DNA of 36,574 bases, from the IMG/VR virus record IMGVR_UViG_3300021093_000196, positions 1 through 36,574 of that record. One strand, 5' to 3'. This document shows, one piece after another, positions 1-7,034 of this stretch. The position numbers and the translations under genes are program-made. This stretch comes from a virus. The first letter of the stretch is position 1; the number at the start of each line of letters is the position of its first letter. The notes below the pieces were generated by a model. The model had not been told where the DNA came from. It did not search any database and was given only the letters and a program-made list of their open reading frames with translations.

Positions 1-1
1 T

Positions 2-502
2 GTATGGTGGCGGTCACCTATATCTGCTTTCTGTAATGAAGAAGGTATACCTGAACAACCATTATCAGAACTATGTTTATGGGATAGTTTCTCATACAAT
101 ATTGCAGTTACAACCTTTCATCAATTAGCAGGAAGTAAAATTAAATTTCTACAAAGAAATAAGAAAGAACAGCTTGGCAAGTATCTCTTCACTCTAGACT
201 GGTCTGAAGGTGATTTTAATGAATTAGATTTTGGCTATGCATCTAAACCAGATCAGCATAAATGTGGTCATGTAATAGAAATGGATAATGGTAATTTTGC
301 TATACAACCTAATAATAGAATAAGAGTATTTGATTCTAATATGGGTGTTAATTGGAATGAACCACCATTAATTAATAGACTAGTTAATACCTATACATGG
401 AGTGTTGAGGATCAACCTAAATGGACTACTGTAGAAAAAGAAATAGGAGAATACGATTATCAGTACGAAAATACTGAAAAAAATAAAAAAAGTGAAAAAT
501 AA
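2..502 (+). CDS. Unidentified protein, 5' end outside the window
   Basis: The frame is open from base 2 with no stop and no convincing start before the ATG at 281, so the gene begins upstream of the window; 166 codons are visible. The protein is rich in Trp, Tyr and Asn, with WWRSPISAFCNEEG near its visible beginning and CGHVIEMDNGNFAIQPNNR in the middle, and an acidic/lysine tail. There is no membrane segment or enzyme motif that I can name. Its stop overlaps the GTG start of speD by 11 bases, so the two are probably translated together. I have the impression that similar proteins occur beside speD in marine phages, but cannot confirm it. Function unknown. Confidence 0.75.
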   Translation, partial: VWWRSPISAFCNEEGIPEQPLSELCLWDSFSYNIAVTTFHQLAGSKIKFLQRNKKEQLGKYLFTLDWSEGDFNELDFGYASKPDQHKCGHVIEMDNGNFAIQPNNRIRVFDSNMGVNWNEPPLINRLVNTYTWSVEDQPKWTTVEKEIGEYDYQYENTEKNKKSEK

Positions 503-923
503 ATTATTAGTTCACAAACATTTAATCGTAAGGGCAGAAACAATAAGCCCACCTATGGATGAGGAATTTCTACAACAATGGTTAAAGAAATTTATAAAAA
601 CTATTGGAATGAATATTATGATGGGACCATATATTAAATATTGTAATATGGTTGGTAATCGTGGTCTAACTGGTATTGTTATAATAGAAACTTCTCATAT
701 TGCTATGCATATTTGGGATGAAGTTAATCCATCCTTAATGCAATTTGATTTATATTCTTGTGGTAATTTTAATCCAGAAAAGATATGTGAAATTATAAAT
801 ACTGATTTTTGCACTACAAAGATTGAATATAAATTTTTAGATAGAGAACAAAATCTAAAAGAAATAAATACAAATAGTTTTAATTATATAGATCATCAAA
901 TGTATGATGAACTAGGATATTAA
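492..923 (+). CDS. speD: S-adenosylmethionine decarboxylase proenzyme
   Basis: This 143-residue protein matches class 1b AdoMet decarboxylase, which self-cleaves to form a pyruvoyl cofactor and makes decarboxylated AdoMet, the aminopropyl donor for spermidine. The core is at residues 64-91: ETSHIAMHIW holds the expected pyruvoyl-forming Ser68 plus His69 and His73, and FDLYSCG holds Cys90, the usual acid/base residue. The residue before the serine is Thr67, where bacterial enzymes usually have Glu in an ESH motif. The start is GTG, overlapping the preceding gene by 11 bases, with no strong ribosome site. No spermidine synthase is visible, so the product would feed the host pathway. speD is a known auxiliary metabolic gene of marine phages. 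Confidence 0.85.
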   Translation: MKNKLLVHKHLIVRAETISPPMDEEFLQQWLKKFIKTIGMNIMMGPYIKYCNMVGNRGLTGIVIIETSHIAMHIWDEVNPSLMQFDLYSCGNFNPEKICEIINTDFCTTKIEYKFLDREQNLKEINTNSFNYIDHQMYDELGY

Positions 924-945
924 TAATTCTACTTATATCTATTGA

Positions 946-958
946 TATAATAGCAGAG
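946..958 (+). promoter_or_regulatory. Possible extended -10 promoter
   Basis: TATAAT at 946-951 is preceded by TGA (extended -10 form), with no good -35 box. A start near 958 would give a short leader before the small basic-protein cassette at 1014. The start point coincides with the AGGCAACACA element that recurs at 2694. Confidence 0.4.
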
Positions 959-980
959 GCAACACAACTGCTCCCCAGTG
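957..980 (+). repeat. Short repeat element, copy 1
   Basis: AGGCAACACA, a 3-base gap, then GCTCCCCAGT. The same two blocks recur in the same order at 2694-2719 with a 6-base gap. The flanking AGCAG (952-956) and CTGCT can pair, giving a small stem. Copies bracket the small-protein/lysin cassette. Function unknown. Confidence 0.6.
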
Positions 981-1013
981 GAATAATATTAATTTAAAAC
1001 AAGTTATATAATA

Positions 1014-1193
1014 ATGAAAAATAAAAGTACAGTAAATAAAGCTGGTAATTATACAAAGCCATCTTTAAGAAAAAGATTATTTAATTCTATTAAATCAAGA
1101 GCAGTTATGGGAACTGCCGCTGGTCAATGGTCAGCACGAAAAGCACAATTATTAGCTAAAAGTTATAAGGCTAAAGGTGGTGGATATAAATAA
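1014..1193 (+). CDS. Small basic phage protein (DUF5872-like N-terminal type)
   Basis: Fifty-nine residues, strongly basic. The core PSLRKRLFNSIKSRAV...GQWSARKAQLLAKSYKAKGGGYK resembles, from memory, the N-terminal segment of a widespread uncharacterised family (DUF5872) seen in phages, bacteria and large viruses. It has no membrane segment or catalytic motif. Its stop overlaps the next ATG (TAATG at 1191-1195), which supports translational coupling, and it is the first of four consecutive small basic proteins. Nucleic-acid binding is a reasonable guess from charge alone; the function is unknown. Confidence 0.75.
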   Translation: MKNKSTVNKAGNYTKPSLRKRLFNSIKSRAVMGTAAGQWSARKAQLLAKSYKAKGGGYK

Positions 1194-1486
1194 TGATTAC
1201 AAAAATAAAAAGAGACCCTAAGGTAGGAACAGGTAAAAAACCAAAAGGATCTGGTCGTAGATTATACACAGATGAAAATCCTAAAGATACCGTTGGTATA
1301 AAATTTGCTACTCCTATGGATGCTAGACGAACTGTTGCTAAAGTAAAAAGAATAAATAAACCATATGCTAGAAAAATACAAATACTAACTGTTGGTGAAC
1401 AAAGAGCAAGGGTTATGGGTAAAACACAAGTTGCATCTATATTTAAAAAAGGTAAAGAAAGTATAAGAAGAGAGAGGAATCTGTAA
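1193..1486 (+). CDS. Small basic protein with GTGKKPKGSGRRLYTDENP motif
   Basis: Ninety-seven residues, highly Lys/Arg-rich. The N-terminal motif RDPKVGTGKKPKGSGRRL followed by YTDENPKDTV is strikingly conserved-looking; I recall near-identical strings in proteins of marine phages and giant viruses of algae, though I cannot verify this here. The C-terminal half is helical and charged. It starts on the overlapping TAATG of the previous gene and its stop overlaps the following ATG by one base (TAATG again at 1484-1488). Probably part of the same translationally coupled set; function unknown. Confidence 0.75.
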   Translation: MITKIKRDPKVGTGKKPKGSGRRLYTDENPKDTVGIKFATPMDARRTVAKVKRINKPYARKIQILTVGEQRARVMGKTQVASIFKKGKESIRRERNL

Positions 1487-1737
1487 TGGCTCTTGCAAAA
1501 AGTCAAAAATCCTTAAAGGCATGGGGAGATCAAAAGTGGAGAACTAAATCTGGTAAACCATCTTCAAAAACTGGAGAACGATATTTACCAGAGGCAGCTA
1601 TTAAATCTTTAACTCCTGCAGAATATGCAGCTACAACAAAAGCAAAACGTGAGGGTAAGAGGCAGGGAAAACAATTTGTAAAGCAACCTAAAAGTATTGC
1701 TAAAAAAGTAAAGCAATATAGACAAGTTAATTTATGA
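1486..1737 (+). CDS. Small basic protein (DUF5872-like C-terminal type)
   Basis: Eighty-three residues, basic. SQKSLKAWGDQKWRTKSGKPS, ERYLPEAAIKSLTPAEYAAT and KAKREGKRQGKQFVKQP resemble the C-terminal part of DUF5872-type proteins. The gene at 1014 resembles the N-terminal part, so here what is often one protein appears to be split into two genes with another gene between them. It overlaps the next gene by 4 bases (ATGA at 1734-1737). Function unknown. Confidence 0.75.
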   Translation: MALAKSQKSLKAWGDQKWRTKSGKPSSKTGERYLPEAAIKSLTPAEYAATTKAKREGKRQGKQFVKQPKSIAKKVKQYRQVNL

Positions 1738-2057
1738 CAACTAATATTAAAGAAAAACTTAAAAGATATGGCTTAACAAATTTAAATCAACCAAAACGAA
1801 CACCATCACATCCTACTAAAAAAGCTATTGTCGCTGTTAAAAATAATGGTGGAATAAAGGTTATAAGATTTGGTGATCAGAAGATGGGACATAATTATAG
1901 CCCAGAAGCTAGAAAGAGTTTTAAAGCAAGGCATGCAAAAAATATTGCTAGAGGTAGTACAAGTGCCGCCTATTGGGCAAATAAAGTATTTTGGGCAGGA
2001 CCTGGTGGTTCCGTAAAACAACCTCCTAAAACCCAAAAACATGTTAAGGGTAAGTGA
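1734..2057 (+). CDS. Small basic protein with VIRFGDQKMGHNYSPEARKSFKARHAK-type motif
   Basis: One hundred and seven residues, basic. A TPSHPTKKAIVAVKNNGGIKVIRFGDQ stretch is followed by EARKSFKARHAKNIARG and AAYWANKVFWAGPGGS, a pattern I associate with uncharacterised proteins of phages and large DNA viruses. It has no membrane segment. The start overlaps the previous stop (ATGA), and its own stop overlaps the GTG start of the lysin (GTGA at 2054-2057). Last of the four-gene basic cassette; function unknown. Confidence 0.75.
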   Translation: MTTNIKEKLKRYGLTNLNQPKRTPSHPTKKAIVAVKNNGGIKVIRFGDQKMGHNYSPEARKSFKARHAKNIARGSTSAAYWANKVFWAGPGGSVKQPPKTQKHVKGK

Positions 2058-2659
2058 AATATAAGATATTATTTATAATAATAATAATCTTAGTAATAAT
2101 AATAAAAATAATAATGAATAATCAAACTATATCTAAAGAAAAATTTCCTAAATTTGTATATGATTTAGCTAAAAAGGAAATTATAAAATTTCCAGAAGAA
2201 TCTATTGTAAGAAAAATAGATCCTGCTGTTGTGGCAACTATAGCTGTAGTAGAGAGTGGGTATGGTCAATTTGAAAACGCACCTACAGCAAAACGTGCTA
2301 ATAATTATTTTGGAAGAAGAGCAGTTGGTGACGATGAATATCTAAGGGCTGGTGGTGGTGCTAAATTAAAAGAGTATAGTGGGCTAGAAGAAAATATAAA
2401 AGATTTTTTATTAATGATGGAAAAAGGAAATTACTATAAAGATTATAGAGCATCATTAGAAAAAAATGATTCTATTCAAAATCAGTTTAATGCAATAGCA
2501 AAATCTTATGCTGAGAATCCGCAGTATAGTTTAGTATTAAATAGTATTTATAAAACAGTTATGAAACCAATTAAACAGATGGATAAATTATCTGGAACAT
2601 ATATTAGTACAGGACTTGATGAACAAACAAAATCATTAATGGAAAAGGCATCTCCTTAA
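2054..2659 (+). CDS. Membrane-anchored glucosaminidase/Bax-type lysin
   Basis: The 201-residue product probably cleaves peptidoglycan for host lysis. Residues 3-20 form an uninterrupted Ile/Leu/Val membrane helix that would act as a signal anchor. The rest resembles the GH73/Bax glucosaminidase fold: AVVESGYG at 64-71 carries the likely catalytic Glu67, NNYFGRR at 83-89 matches the NLFG-type motif, and a late YAENPQYSLVLNSIYK repeats the usual YAxDPxYxxxLxxII ending. The helix lacks the Gly/Ala residues typical of signal-arrest-release endolysins, so a fixed anchor is more likely. The GTG start overlaps the preceding stop. No holin is seen beside it. Confidence 0.75.
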   Translation: MKYKILFIIIIILVIIIKIIMNNQTISKEKFPKFVYDLAKKEIIKFPEESIVRKIDPAVVATIAVVESGYGQFENAPTAKRANNYFGRRAVGDDEYLRAGGGAKLKEYSGLEENIKDFLLMMEKGNYYKDYRASLEKNDSIQNQFNAIAKSYAENPQYSLVLNSIYKTVMKPIKQMDKLSGTYISTGLDEQTKSLMEKASP

Positions 2660-2693
2660 AATTTTAAGGGGAAGCTATTACACTCCCCCTCAT

Positions 2694-2719
2694 AGGCAAC
2701 ACATGACAGGCTCCCCAGT
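2694..2719 (+). repeat. Short repeat element, copy 2
   Basis: Same AGGCAACACA ... GCTCCCCAGT blocks as at 957, separated here by TGACAG. The second block forms the left arm and loop of the terminator at 2709-2732. Confidence 0.6.
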
Positions 2720-2732
2720 TGGAGCCTTTTTT
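2709..2732 (+). terminator. Intrinsic terminator of the left rightward operon
   Basis: Stem GGCTCC/GGAGCC, loop CCAGTT, then six T. It follows the lysin gene and separates it from the converging minus-strand genes. On the minus strand no T-run follows the stem, so it should act mainly rightward. Confidence 0.85.
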
Positions 2733-2743
2733 ATTTGGAGACT

Positions 2744-2929
2744 TCAACAAACATCAGCATCCAATATCTTAATATACTTTTTAGGTTTATTACGATACAA
2801 AGATGGATTAGCCCATCTCTTTCTCCAAATCCAGTTGTTAAATTTAGCAGAATATTTTTCTATCATATCCATAAAAGGATTATGCCAGAATCTATATTTA
2901 AATACTCTGTAACAATTTCTTAATATCAT
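2744..2929 (-). CDS. Small protein of unknown function, end of leftward operon
   Basis: Sixty-one residues, rich in Trp, Arg and Lys (NPFMDMIEKYSAKFNNWIW, RKRWANPSLYRNKP). Composition is plausible for a phage protein, but no family is recognised. It overlaps the end of the next upstream gene by 32 bases and has only a purine run immediately before the ATG. It would be the last gene of the leftward operon, facing the terminator at 2709-2732. It could be spurious. Confidence 0.45.
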   Translation of the reverse strand: MILRNCYRVFKYRFWHNPFMDMIEKYSAKFNNWIWRKRWANPSLYRNKPKKYIKILDADVC

Positions 2930-3152
2930 CTTCTAATTTTTTTCCCATTCCATTACAGTGGTTTATTACAGAAGCACAAAGATTACCATGATATTTATAA
3001 TCCTTTAGTGCCTCTCTAATTTTTCCAACAGGCTTTCCACCATAATCTAATATTATACTATTATCTTTACTAAGTCCAATCTTTAATTCAAATAACAAAC
3101 CAGTATGTTTATCAAACTCACTTGGTAATTTCTGTGCTAGTTTCACTTTCAT
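2898..3152 (-). CDS. Unknown protein
   Basis: Eighty-four residues from the chosen ATG at 3152, which has AAGGAG six bases upstream; an ATG two codons earlier abuts the ribosome site and is less likely. Mixed charge, with KIGLSKDNSIILDYGGKPVGKIREALKDYKY in the middle and a Lys/Asp-rich helical end. Overlaps the end of the preceding gene by about 35 bases. No family recognised. Confidence 0.7.
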   Translation of the reverse strand: MKVKLAQKLPSEFDKHTGLLFELKIGLSKDNSIILDYGGKPVGKIREALKDYKYHGNLCASVINHCNGMGKKLEDDIKKLLQSI

Positions 3153-3321
3153 AATCATCTCCTTTCTGTTTTTTTACAAAGTCTTTACTTATTCTAGGAT
3201 CCAAAGCCTCAAGTTTAGATAACATTCCCATTAGTTGAACTACTTCTCCATAAGGTCTTGTCATTAAATATCTAAATATGTTTTGTAGTTGTTCTGATGT
3301 TATTAAATATACTTTATCCAT
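3118..3321 (-). CDS. Small conserved-looking phage protein
   Basis: Sixty-seven residues. It begins MDKVYLITSEQLQNIFRYLM, then TRPYGEVVQLMGMLSKLE, a predicted helical pair that resembles small phage proteins of unknown role with the pattern YLIxxxxLQ...RPYxEVxxLxxxL. The ATG overlaps the preceding stop (TAATG at 3319-3323), so it is probably translationally coupled. Function unknown. Confidence 0.7.
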   Translation of the reverse strand: MDKVYLITSEQLQNIFRYLMTRPYGEVVQLMGMLSKLEALDPRISKDFVKKQKGDDYESETSTEITK

Positions 3322-3524
3322 TATAAATTTATAGCCTCCTGATACACAAAATTAGTATATATTTTTCTAATAAGTTCTTTATTAAATAAATAAGAATTAT
3401 CTGAATTTGTTTTATGAAATATATCATTACAGTATTCCACTGTTTCTTCCATTGTTTTTTTATCATTAATACACTCTACTATAATTCCCTCTATTTCTAG
3501 CAAAGCATTTTTAACTTGTCCCAT
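3321..3524 (-). CDS. Small unknown phage protein
   Basis: Sixty-seven residues beginning MGQVKNALLEIEGIIVECIND, an amphipathic helix of a type I have seen at the start of small marine phage proteins. The rest is acidic and Tyr/Asn-rich. It starts one base after the DUF3310 gene and is coupled to the next gene by TAATG. No catalytic motif. Confidence 0.7.
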   Translation of the reverse strand: MGQVKNALLEIEGIIVECINDKKTMEETVEYCNDIFHKTNSDNSYLFNKELIRKIYTNFVYQEAINL

Positions 3525-3525
3525 T

Positions 3526-3753
3526 TTATTTAACCTCCATTATTAATCGTTTTAAATACCATTCAGCTTTATATAAATCCTGTAATGGCTCCCCCTTAAA
3601 TTTATATCTTGATACATATTTTAAGATATTGCCTTTAAGGTATCCGTGATATTCATCATTAGTCATGCAATCACGAATAACATCTATAGTCTCCTTTTTA
3701 CCTTTTAGATAATGCTTAGGAGAATTAACATTATCAAATGATTTATTTGCCAT
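3526..3753 (-). CDS. DUF3310 protein (phage nucleotide-kinase-like)
   Basis: From the ATG at 3753 the product has 75 residues; a GTG six codons earlier is possible but overlaps the phosphoesterase gene. The pattern VNSPKHYLKGKKETIDVI, YLKGNILKYVSRYKFKG and DLYKAEWYLKRLI is the DUF3310 signature, a domain also found in T7 gp1.7, a phage nucleotide kinase. A role in nucleotide metabolism or regulation is therefore a family-based inference. It sits between the metallophosphoesterase and small unknown genes in the replication operon. Confidence 0.75.
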   Translation of the reverse strand: MANKSFDNVNSPKHYLKGKKETIDVIRDCMTNDEYHGYLKGNILKYVSRYKFKGEPLQDLYKAEWYLKRLIMEVK

Positions 3754-4483
3754 AGTATTTTTTAACTTCACTATAAGACATAGTTTCTAAATCATAAGAC
3801 CCATTAGACACATTGCGTTTAATAATTAAACCACTCCACCACATATGCTGTGTACCCTTAGCATACCCTTCAATATGGTTTAAATAACATCCTGCTGATA
3901 ATGCATGTAGTTTTTTACCATTTGGTAATGTGGAGATTGCATAATCTAAAAGATGACAATGACCAACTGTTGCAGATACTTTATGTTTATTTAAAATAGT
4001 TCTTGCAACATTTTCTCCAGATATAGCTGTTCCCATAATTCCAGATGGTAATTGATGAACATAATGCACACCATCAATTATTTTAATTTCTTTATATGGT
4101 ATTTCTTTCCAACCATACTCTTTGTATTTAAGATTAGAAATTTTTAAAGTCCCCTCAAGTTCTGGATTATCTTGAACTATTCTATCAATCCTATCTTCAT
4201 GATTACCTAGTATCATAATTTTTTTAACTTTATGTTTACCTAATCCTTTATTAAATTTACTTAGTGCATCTTCTGCGTGTTCTAAATCTTTTTTATATCT
4301 CCTACCTTCAAAACACATTTTATTCTTATCATAAGAGCATAATGAATCCATAGATACAAAATCTCCCATACATATTACATAATCAACTTTTATATCCGCA
4401 GCCACTCTACCTGCCCATAAAAATCTATCATTGTTTGATTTAGGTGTACAATGAGGATCACCAATTATTAAGTGCGTTGCCAT
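3743..4483 (-). CDS. Calcineurin-like metallophosphoesterase
   Basis: The 246-residue protein carries the complete metallophosphatase motif set: GDPH at 8-11 (Asp9, His11), GDF at 40-42 (Asp41), GNHE at 93-96 (Asn94, His95), His143 in YVHQL, and GHCH at 174-177. These residues bind two metal ions and hydrolyse phosphomonoesters or diesters; the actual substrate (nucleotide, DNA end, RNA or protein) cannot be told from sequence. There is no signal peptide, so it acts in the cytoplasm. It lies in the replication/nuclease operon two genes downstream of a PD-(D/E)XK nuclease, which suggests nucleic-acid processing or host DNA breakdown. Confidence 0.9.
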   Translation of the reverse strand: MATHLIIGDPHCTPKSNNDRFLWAGRVAADIKVDYVICMGDFVSMDSLCSYDKNKMCFEGRRYKKDLEHAEDALSKFNKGLGKHKVKKIMILGNHEDRIDRIVQDNPELEGTLKISNLKYKEYGWKEIPYKEIKIIDGVHYVHQLPSGIMGTAISGENVARTILNKHKVSATVGHCHLLDYAISTLPNGKKLHALSAGCYLNHIEGYAKGTQHMWWSGLIIKRNVSNGSYDLETMSYSEVKKYYGK

Positions 4484-4484
4484 A

Positions 4485-4820
4485 TTAGTGTATTTCGTTA
4501 TTGTTTTTTGCTTTTAAATATTCAAGAAAGTCAATTATATTGTCTTCACTGAATTTACGTCTTTCTTCATGCTTACCATTAAGACTTTTAGATTTTTGCT
4601 CATCTTCTGAAAAACCTTTTAATCCTAAAATGTAAGTCGTATGAGGATCAAGAACGGCTTGTTTAATCATTCCTCTAGCTATAGTAGAACAAAGATTAAA
4701 TTCTTCTGTAGTCATTTGATTGTTTTCAGATACTATGCCACAAGTAAATCCATGATTCCATGGGGCTACTACTATCTTAACACATCTACCCATATCAACT
4801 ATATTTTTTTGTTTTGCCAT
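4485..4820 (-). CDS. Unknown protein in the replication operon
   Basis: One hundred and eleven residues. The N-terminal half holds CVKIVVAPWNHGFTCGIV and FNLCSTIARGMIKQAVLDPH; the C-terminal half is charged and helical. No family, metal-binding set or membrane segment is recognised. It overlaps the preceding nuclease gene by 22 bases and is followed almost directly by the phosphoesterase gene. Confidence 0.75.
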   Translation of the reverse strand: MAKQKNIVDMGRCVKIVVAPWNHGFTCGIVSENNQMTTEEFNLCSTIARGMIKQAVLDPHTTYILGLKGFSEDEQKSKSLNGKHEERRKFSEDNIIDFLEYLKAKNNNEIH

Positions 4821-5158
4821 ATATTACCTTTCAAGTTTATAAAGTGTTGTGCATCTAAAATTACTAAAGGATTTCTATTGTTCATTTTTAAAAAAACAAT
4901 AGGATTAAAATCACCATGGCTATCAGCTTGGTCGTAGGCTTTATAAATACTTGTCCATGTTTCATTGTTTTTACATTCAATATCATATGGAAATATTTCT
5001 TTAGCCACCTTTGATAATTTAATATCTGCACCACTTTCTCCCATAATTGCTACCCTTATATCGTCATCTGTTAGGGAAATAAATACTTTTTTTAAAGTAT
5101 CTTTAACCCAATCTTGAAGTCTACGACCCTTTGCTTTTCTACTGCGAATCGTAGTCAT
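4799..5158 (-). CDS. PD-(D/E)XK nuclease, possibly Holliday-junction resolvase-like
   Basis: The 119-residue protein has the compact layout of small restriction-fold nucleases: a basic N-terminus (RSRKAKGRRLQDWVKDTLKK), GADIKLS with Asp45, then YDIECKNNE with Glu61 and Lys63 forming the E-x-K pair, followed by a helix (YKAYDQADSH) and a final strand (NPIVFLKMNNR). This architecture is shared by phage resolvases and VRR-NUC-type enzymes. A role in resolving branched DNA before packaging or in recombination is inferred. It overlaps the end of the larger nuclease gene upstream by 20 bases. Confidence 0.7.
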   Translation of the reverse strand: MTTIRSRKAKGRRLQDWVKDTLKKVFISLTDDDIRVAIMGESGADIKLSKVAKEIFPYDIECKNNETWTSIYKAYDQADSHGDFNPIVFLKMNNRNPLVILDAQHFINLKGNIWQNKKI

Positions 5159-6035
5159 ATTCTTTTCTAGGATTATTTAGTTCTGTATACCATACCCACT
5201 TTGGATTCTTTCCTTGTGATTGTTGTTGGGGCAATAACTGTAATTTATCCCCCCAACATGGTACTTTATATGGACAAAAAGAACATATATTTCCTAAAAC
5301 TTTATTACCAGTTTCTTTACCACGATAAGTTTCTTTAACCTCATCATAGCACCTTTTAAATGGAACTTTATTAACTAATGCTTTAACATTATCTTTTGCT
5401 AATGTCAATGCTTTTGCTTTATATTCTCCATCTGCTACTGGAGTTTCACAAACAACCCACTCACCAGTAGATTTATTAATTACTATCCATCCACCAAAAG
5501 GTAAGTTTTCACTTTCAGCATATAGATAGCCTTGTGGTATATAACCAAAGGCATCATCCTTTGCTATTTCTGCAAAGCCACCATTCTCTCCAAACTTTTT
5601 TTCAAAAGAATATGGAGACGCACTTTTTATATCCCAGATTTTATTATCAATATTAACATCATAAGACCCCTCAATTTCACTACCATTCCATTTGTATTTA
5701 ACTTTTTTTTGTTGATTTTTAATATCAATCCCAGAAGATTTAATTACAAATACTGCTAGTGCTTCAATTAAATCCCCAAAAGTATTTCTCATTTTAATAT
5801 TATAAGGTTGCCCTTCGCCTTTAATATTTTTAGATTCCATTTGTAATTGACATAATGGTCTACCAATATTACTCATACGAATTTGAAATTGAGATGCACG
5901 TTCCTCTGAAAATTGCTTACGCAATGCAGATTTACATGCCTCACCAAATTCCTCAACCAGTTTTTCTGATATTTTTACTGGTTGTTTTGCAACCTTATCA
6001 AGATATAATTGTACTTTATGGAGAATTGTATTCAT
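5139..6035 (-). CDS. Cas4/RecB-like PD-(D/E)XK exonuclease with Fe-S cysteines
   Basis: The 298-residue protein has nuclease-core residues Asp126 (GSYDVNID), Asp135 and Lys137 (WDIKSAS), then QGYLY at 168-172, the order expected of a RecB/Cas4-type nuclease. Four cysteines are placed as in Cas4 and AddB iron-sulfur nucleases: Cys62 near the N-terminus and Cys251, Cys254, Cys260 near the C-terminus (CSFCPYKVPC). It would degrade DNA ends and probably serves phage recombination or host DNA turnover. The ATG overlaps the stop of the SSB-like gene by one base (TAATG), tying the two in translation. No CRISPR array is present, so a Cas4 role in adaptation is not indicated. Confidence 0.8.
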   Translation of the reverse strand: MNTILHKVQLYLDKVAKQPVKISEKLVEEFGEACKSALRKQFSEERASQFQIRMSNIGRPLCQLQMESKNIKGEGQPYNIKMRNTFGDLIEALAVFVIKSSGIDIKNQQKKVKYKWNGSEIEGSYDVNIDNKIWDIKSASPYSFEKKFGENGGFAEIAKDDAFGYIPQGYLYAESENLPFGGWIVINKSTGEWVVCETPVADGEYKAKALTLAKDNVKALVNKVPFKRCYDEVKETYRGKETGNKVLGNICSFCPYKVPCWGDKLQLLPQQQSQGKNPKWVWYTELNNPRKEYDYDSQ

Positions 6036-6895
6036 TATGATTTAAATATTTCTACAGGATCAGAATCTTCTGCGTCTAGTTTTTCAACTAATTTAGCAGA
6101 ACTAGCATCACCATTAGTATACTTTTTATCTTTTGCTGTTTTCCATAAGGCAATTACTTCATTATTTTCTTTAGTAATTAACTCTTGAAATACTTGTATT
6201 GTAGCCAAATCATCTTCAGTTAATTTTAAATTAGCATCAGTATTAACTTTAATATCTGGTGTATAGAAAGTATTTCCACCTTTCTTTTGCCTTTTTGTAT
6301 CTATAGTTAATGTACAAGCATACATTAATTTATTTCTTTGATTTATAGACTCAATGGCTTCAGTAACTGGATTATAACTAGTTCCAGTAACTCTCCAAAC
6401 TATTGGTAAATTCTCAATAGTATGGTCAGTTCCCTTTGCTAATTTACCTTTAAAAGATATTATACCATAAATTAATTTATAACATCTAATTTTTCTTTGT
6501 TCAGCTAGAACCTCTGGAGATAGTTTATCTCTATCTTTATATGGAAGTTTTCCACATTTTGTCCCACCTAATATATCTAATGCTTCCTCTTTCCAATTTT
6601 TAAATATAATAGACCTATTAATATACTCCCCTTTTTCTGGCTCAAAGTGCATATATTGCATTGCACTAATGAATGGTCTTACAGTAACAGGTTTACCATA
6701 AACATTTTCATTTGTATTTGGATCGTAGACTACGAAACTGCCTACAGGAAGTGTATTGCCTTGCTCATCATCTGGATTCCTATTAATTGATAATCTAGGA
6801 ATATTATTTTTATTCTCAGAACCAGTGTCTTGACCTATTGCTTTTTTAATTTGGTCAACTGACATTGATTTAAGATTTACAACTTGATTTTCCAT
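6035..6895 (-). CDS. Putative single-stranded DNA-binding protein
   Basis: The 286-residue protein has no enzyme motif. It is charged, with strand-rich central segments (GSFVVYDPNT, YACTLTIDTKRQK) and an acidic C-terminus (KLDAEDSDPVEIF). The C-terminal acidic tail, the position first in an operon with exonuclease and resolvase, and its own strong promoter and TAAGGAG ribosome site are what one expects of an abundant phage ssDNA-binding protein. The assignment is by context; a recombination mediator is an alternative. Confidence 0.5.
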   Translation of the reverse strand: MENQVVNLKSMSVDQIKKAIGQDTGSENKNNIPRLSINRNPDDEQGNTLPVGSFVVYDPNTNENVYGKPVTVRPFISAMQYMHFEPEKGEYINRSIIFKNWKEEALDILGGTKCGKLPYKDRDKLSPEVLAEQRKIRCYKLIYGIISFKGKLAKGTDHTIENLPIVWRVTGTSYNPVTEAIESINQRNKLMYACTLTIDTKRQKKGGNTFYTPDIKVNTDANLKLTEDDLATIQVFQELITKENNEVIALWKTAKDKKYTNGDASSAKLVEKLDAEDSDPVEIFKS

Positions 6896-6932
6896 TTATA
6901 ATTTACTCCTTATTTTTGAGTTTAGGTTTGAC

Positions 6933-6961
6933 TGTATATCATATTTTGTAGTTAAAGTCAA
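6933..6961 (-). promoter_or_regulatory. Sigma-70-type promoter for the SSB/nuclease operon
   Basis: Minus strand: TTGACT (6961-6956), 17-base spacer ending TGA, then TATACA (6938-6933). The leader carries TAAGGAG before the ATG at 6895. The spacer/-10 string AAATATGATATAC is shared with the plus-strand promoter at 15923. Confidence 0.75.
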
Positions 6962-7034
6962 GTGTTTTTAGAAAAAAAGTTTAATATAAAAATCACTATA
7001 AATATAACTAAAAATATTTGTAATATAAAATCTA

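Noticed and set aside
2655-2690. Inverted repeats CCTTAAAATTTTAAGG and AGGGG/CCCCT just after the lysin
   Set aside because: No T-run follows; the clear terminator is at 2709-2732.
2703-2923. Plus-strand frames just after the lysin gene
   Set aside because: They begin in or after the terminator and oppose minus-strand genes.
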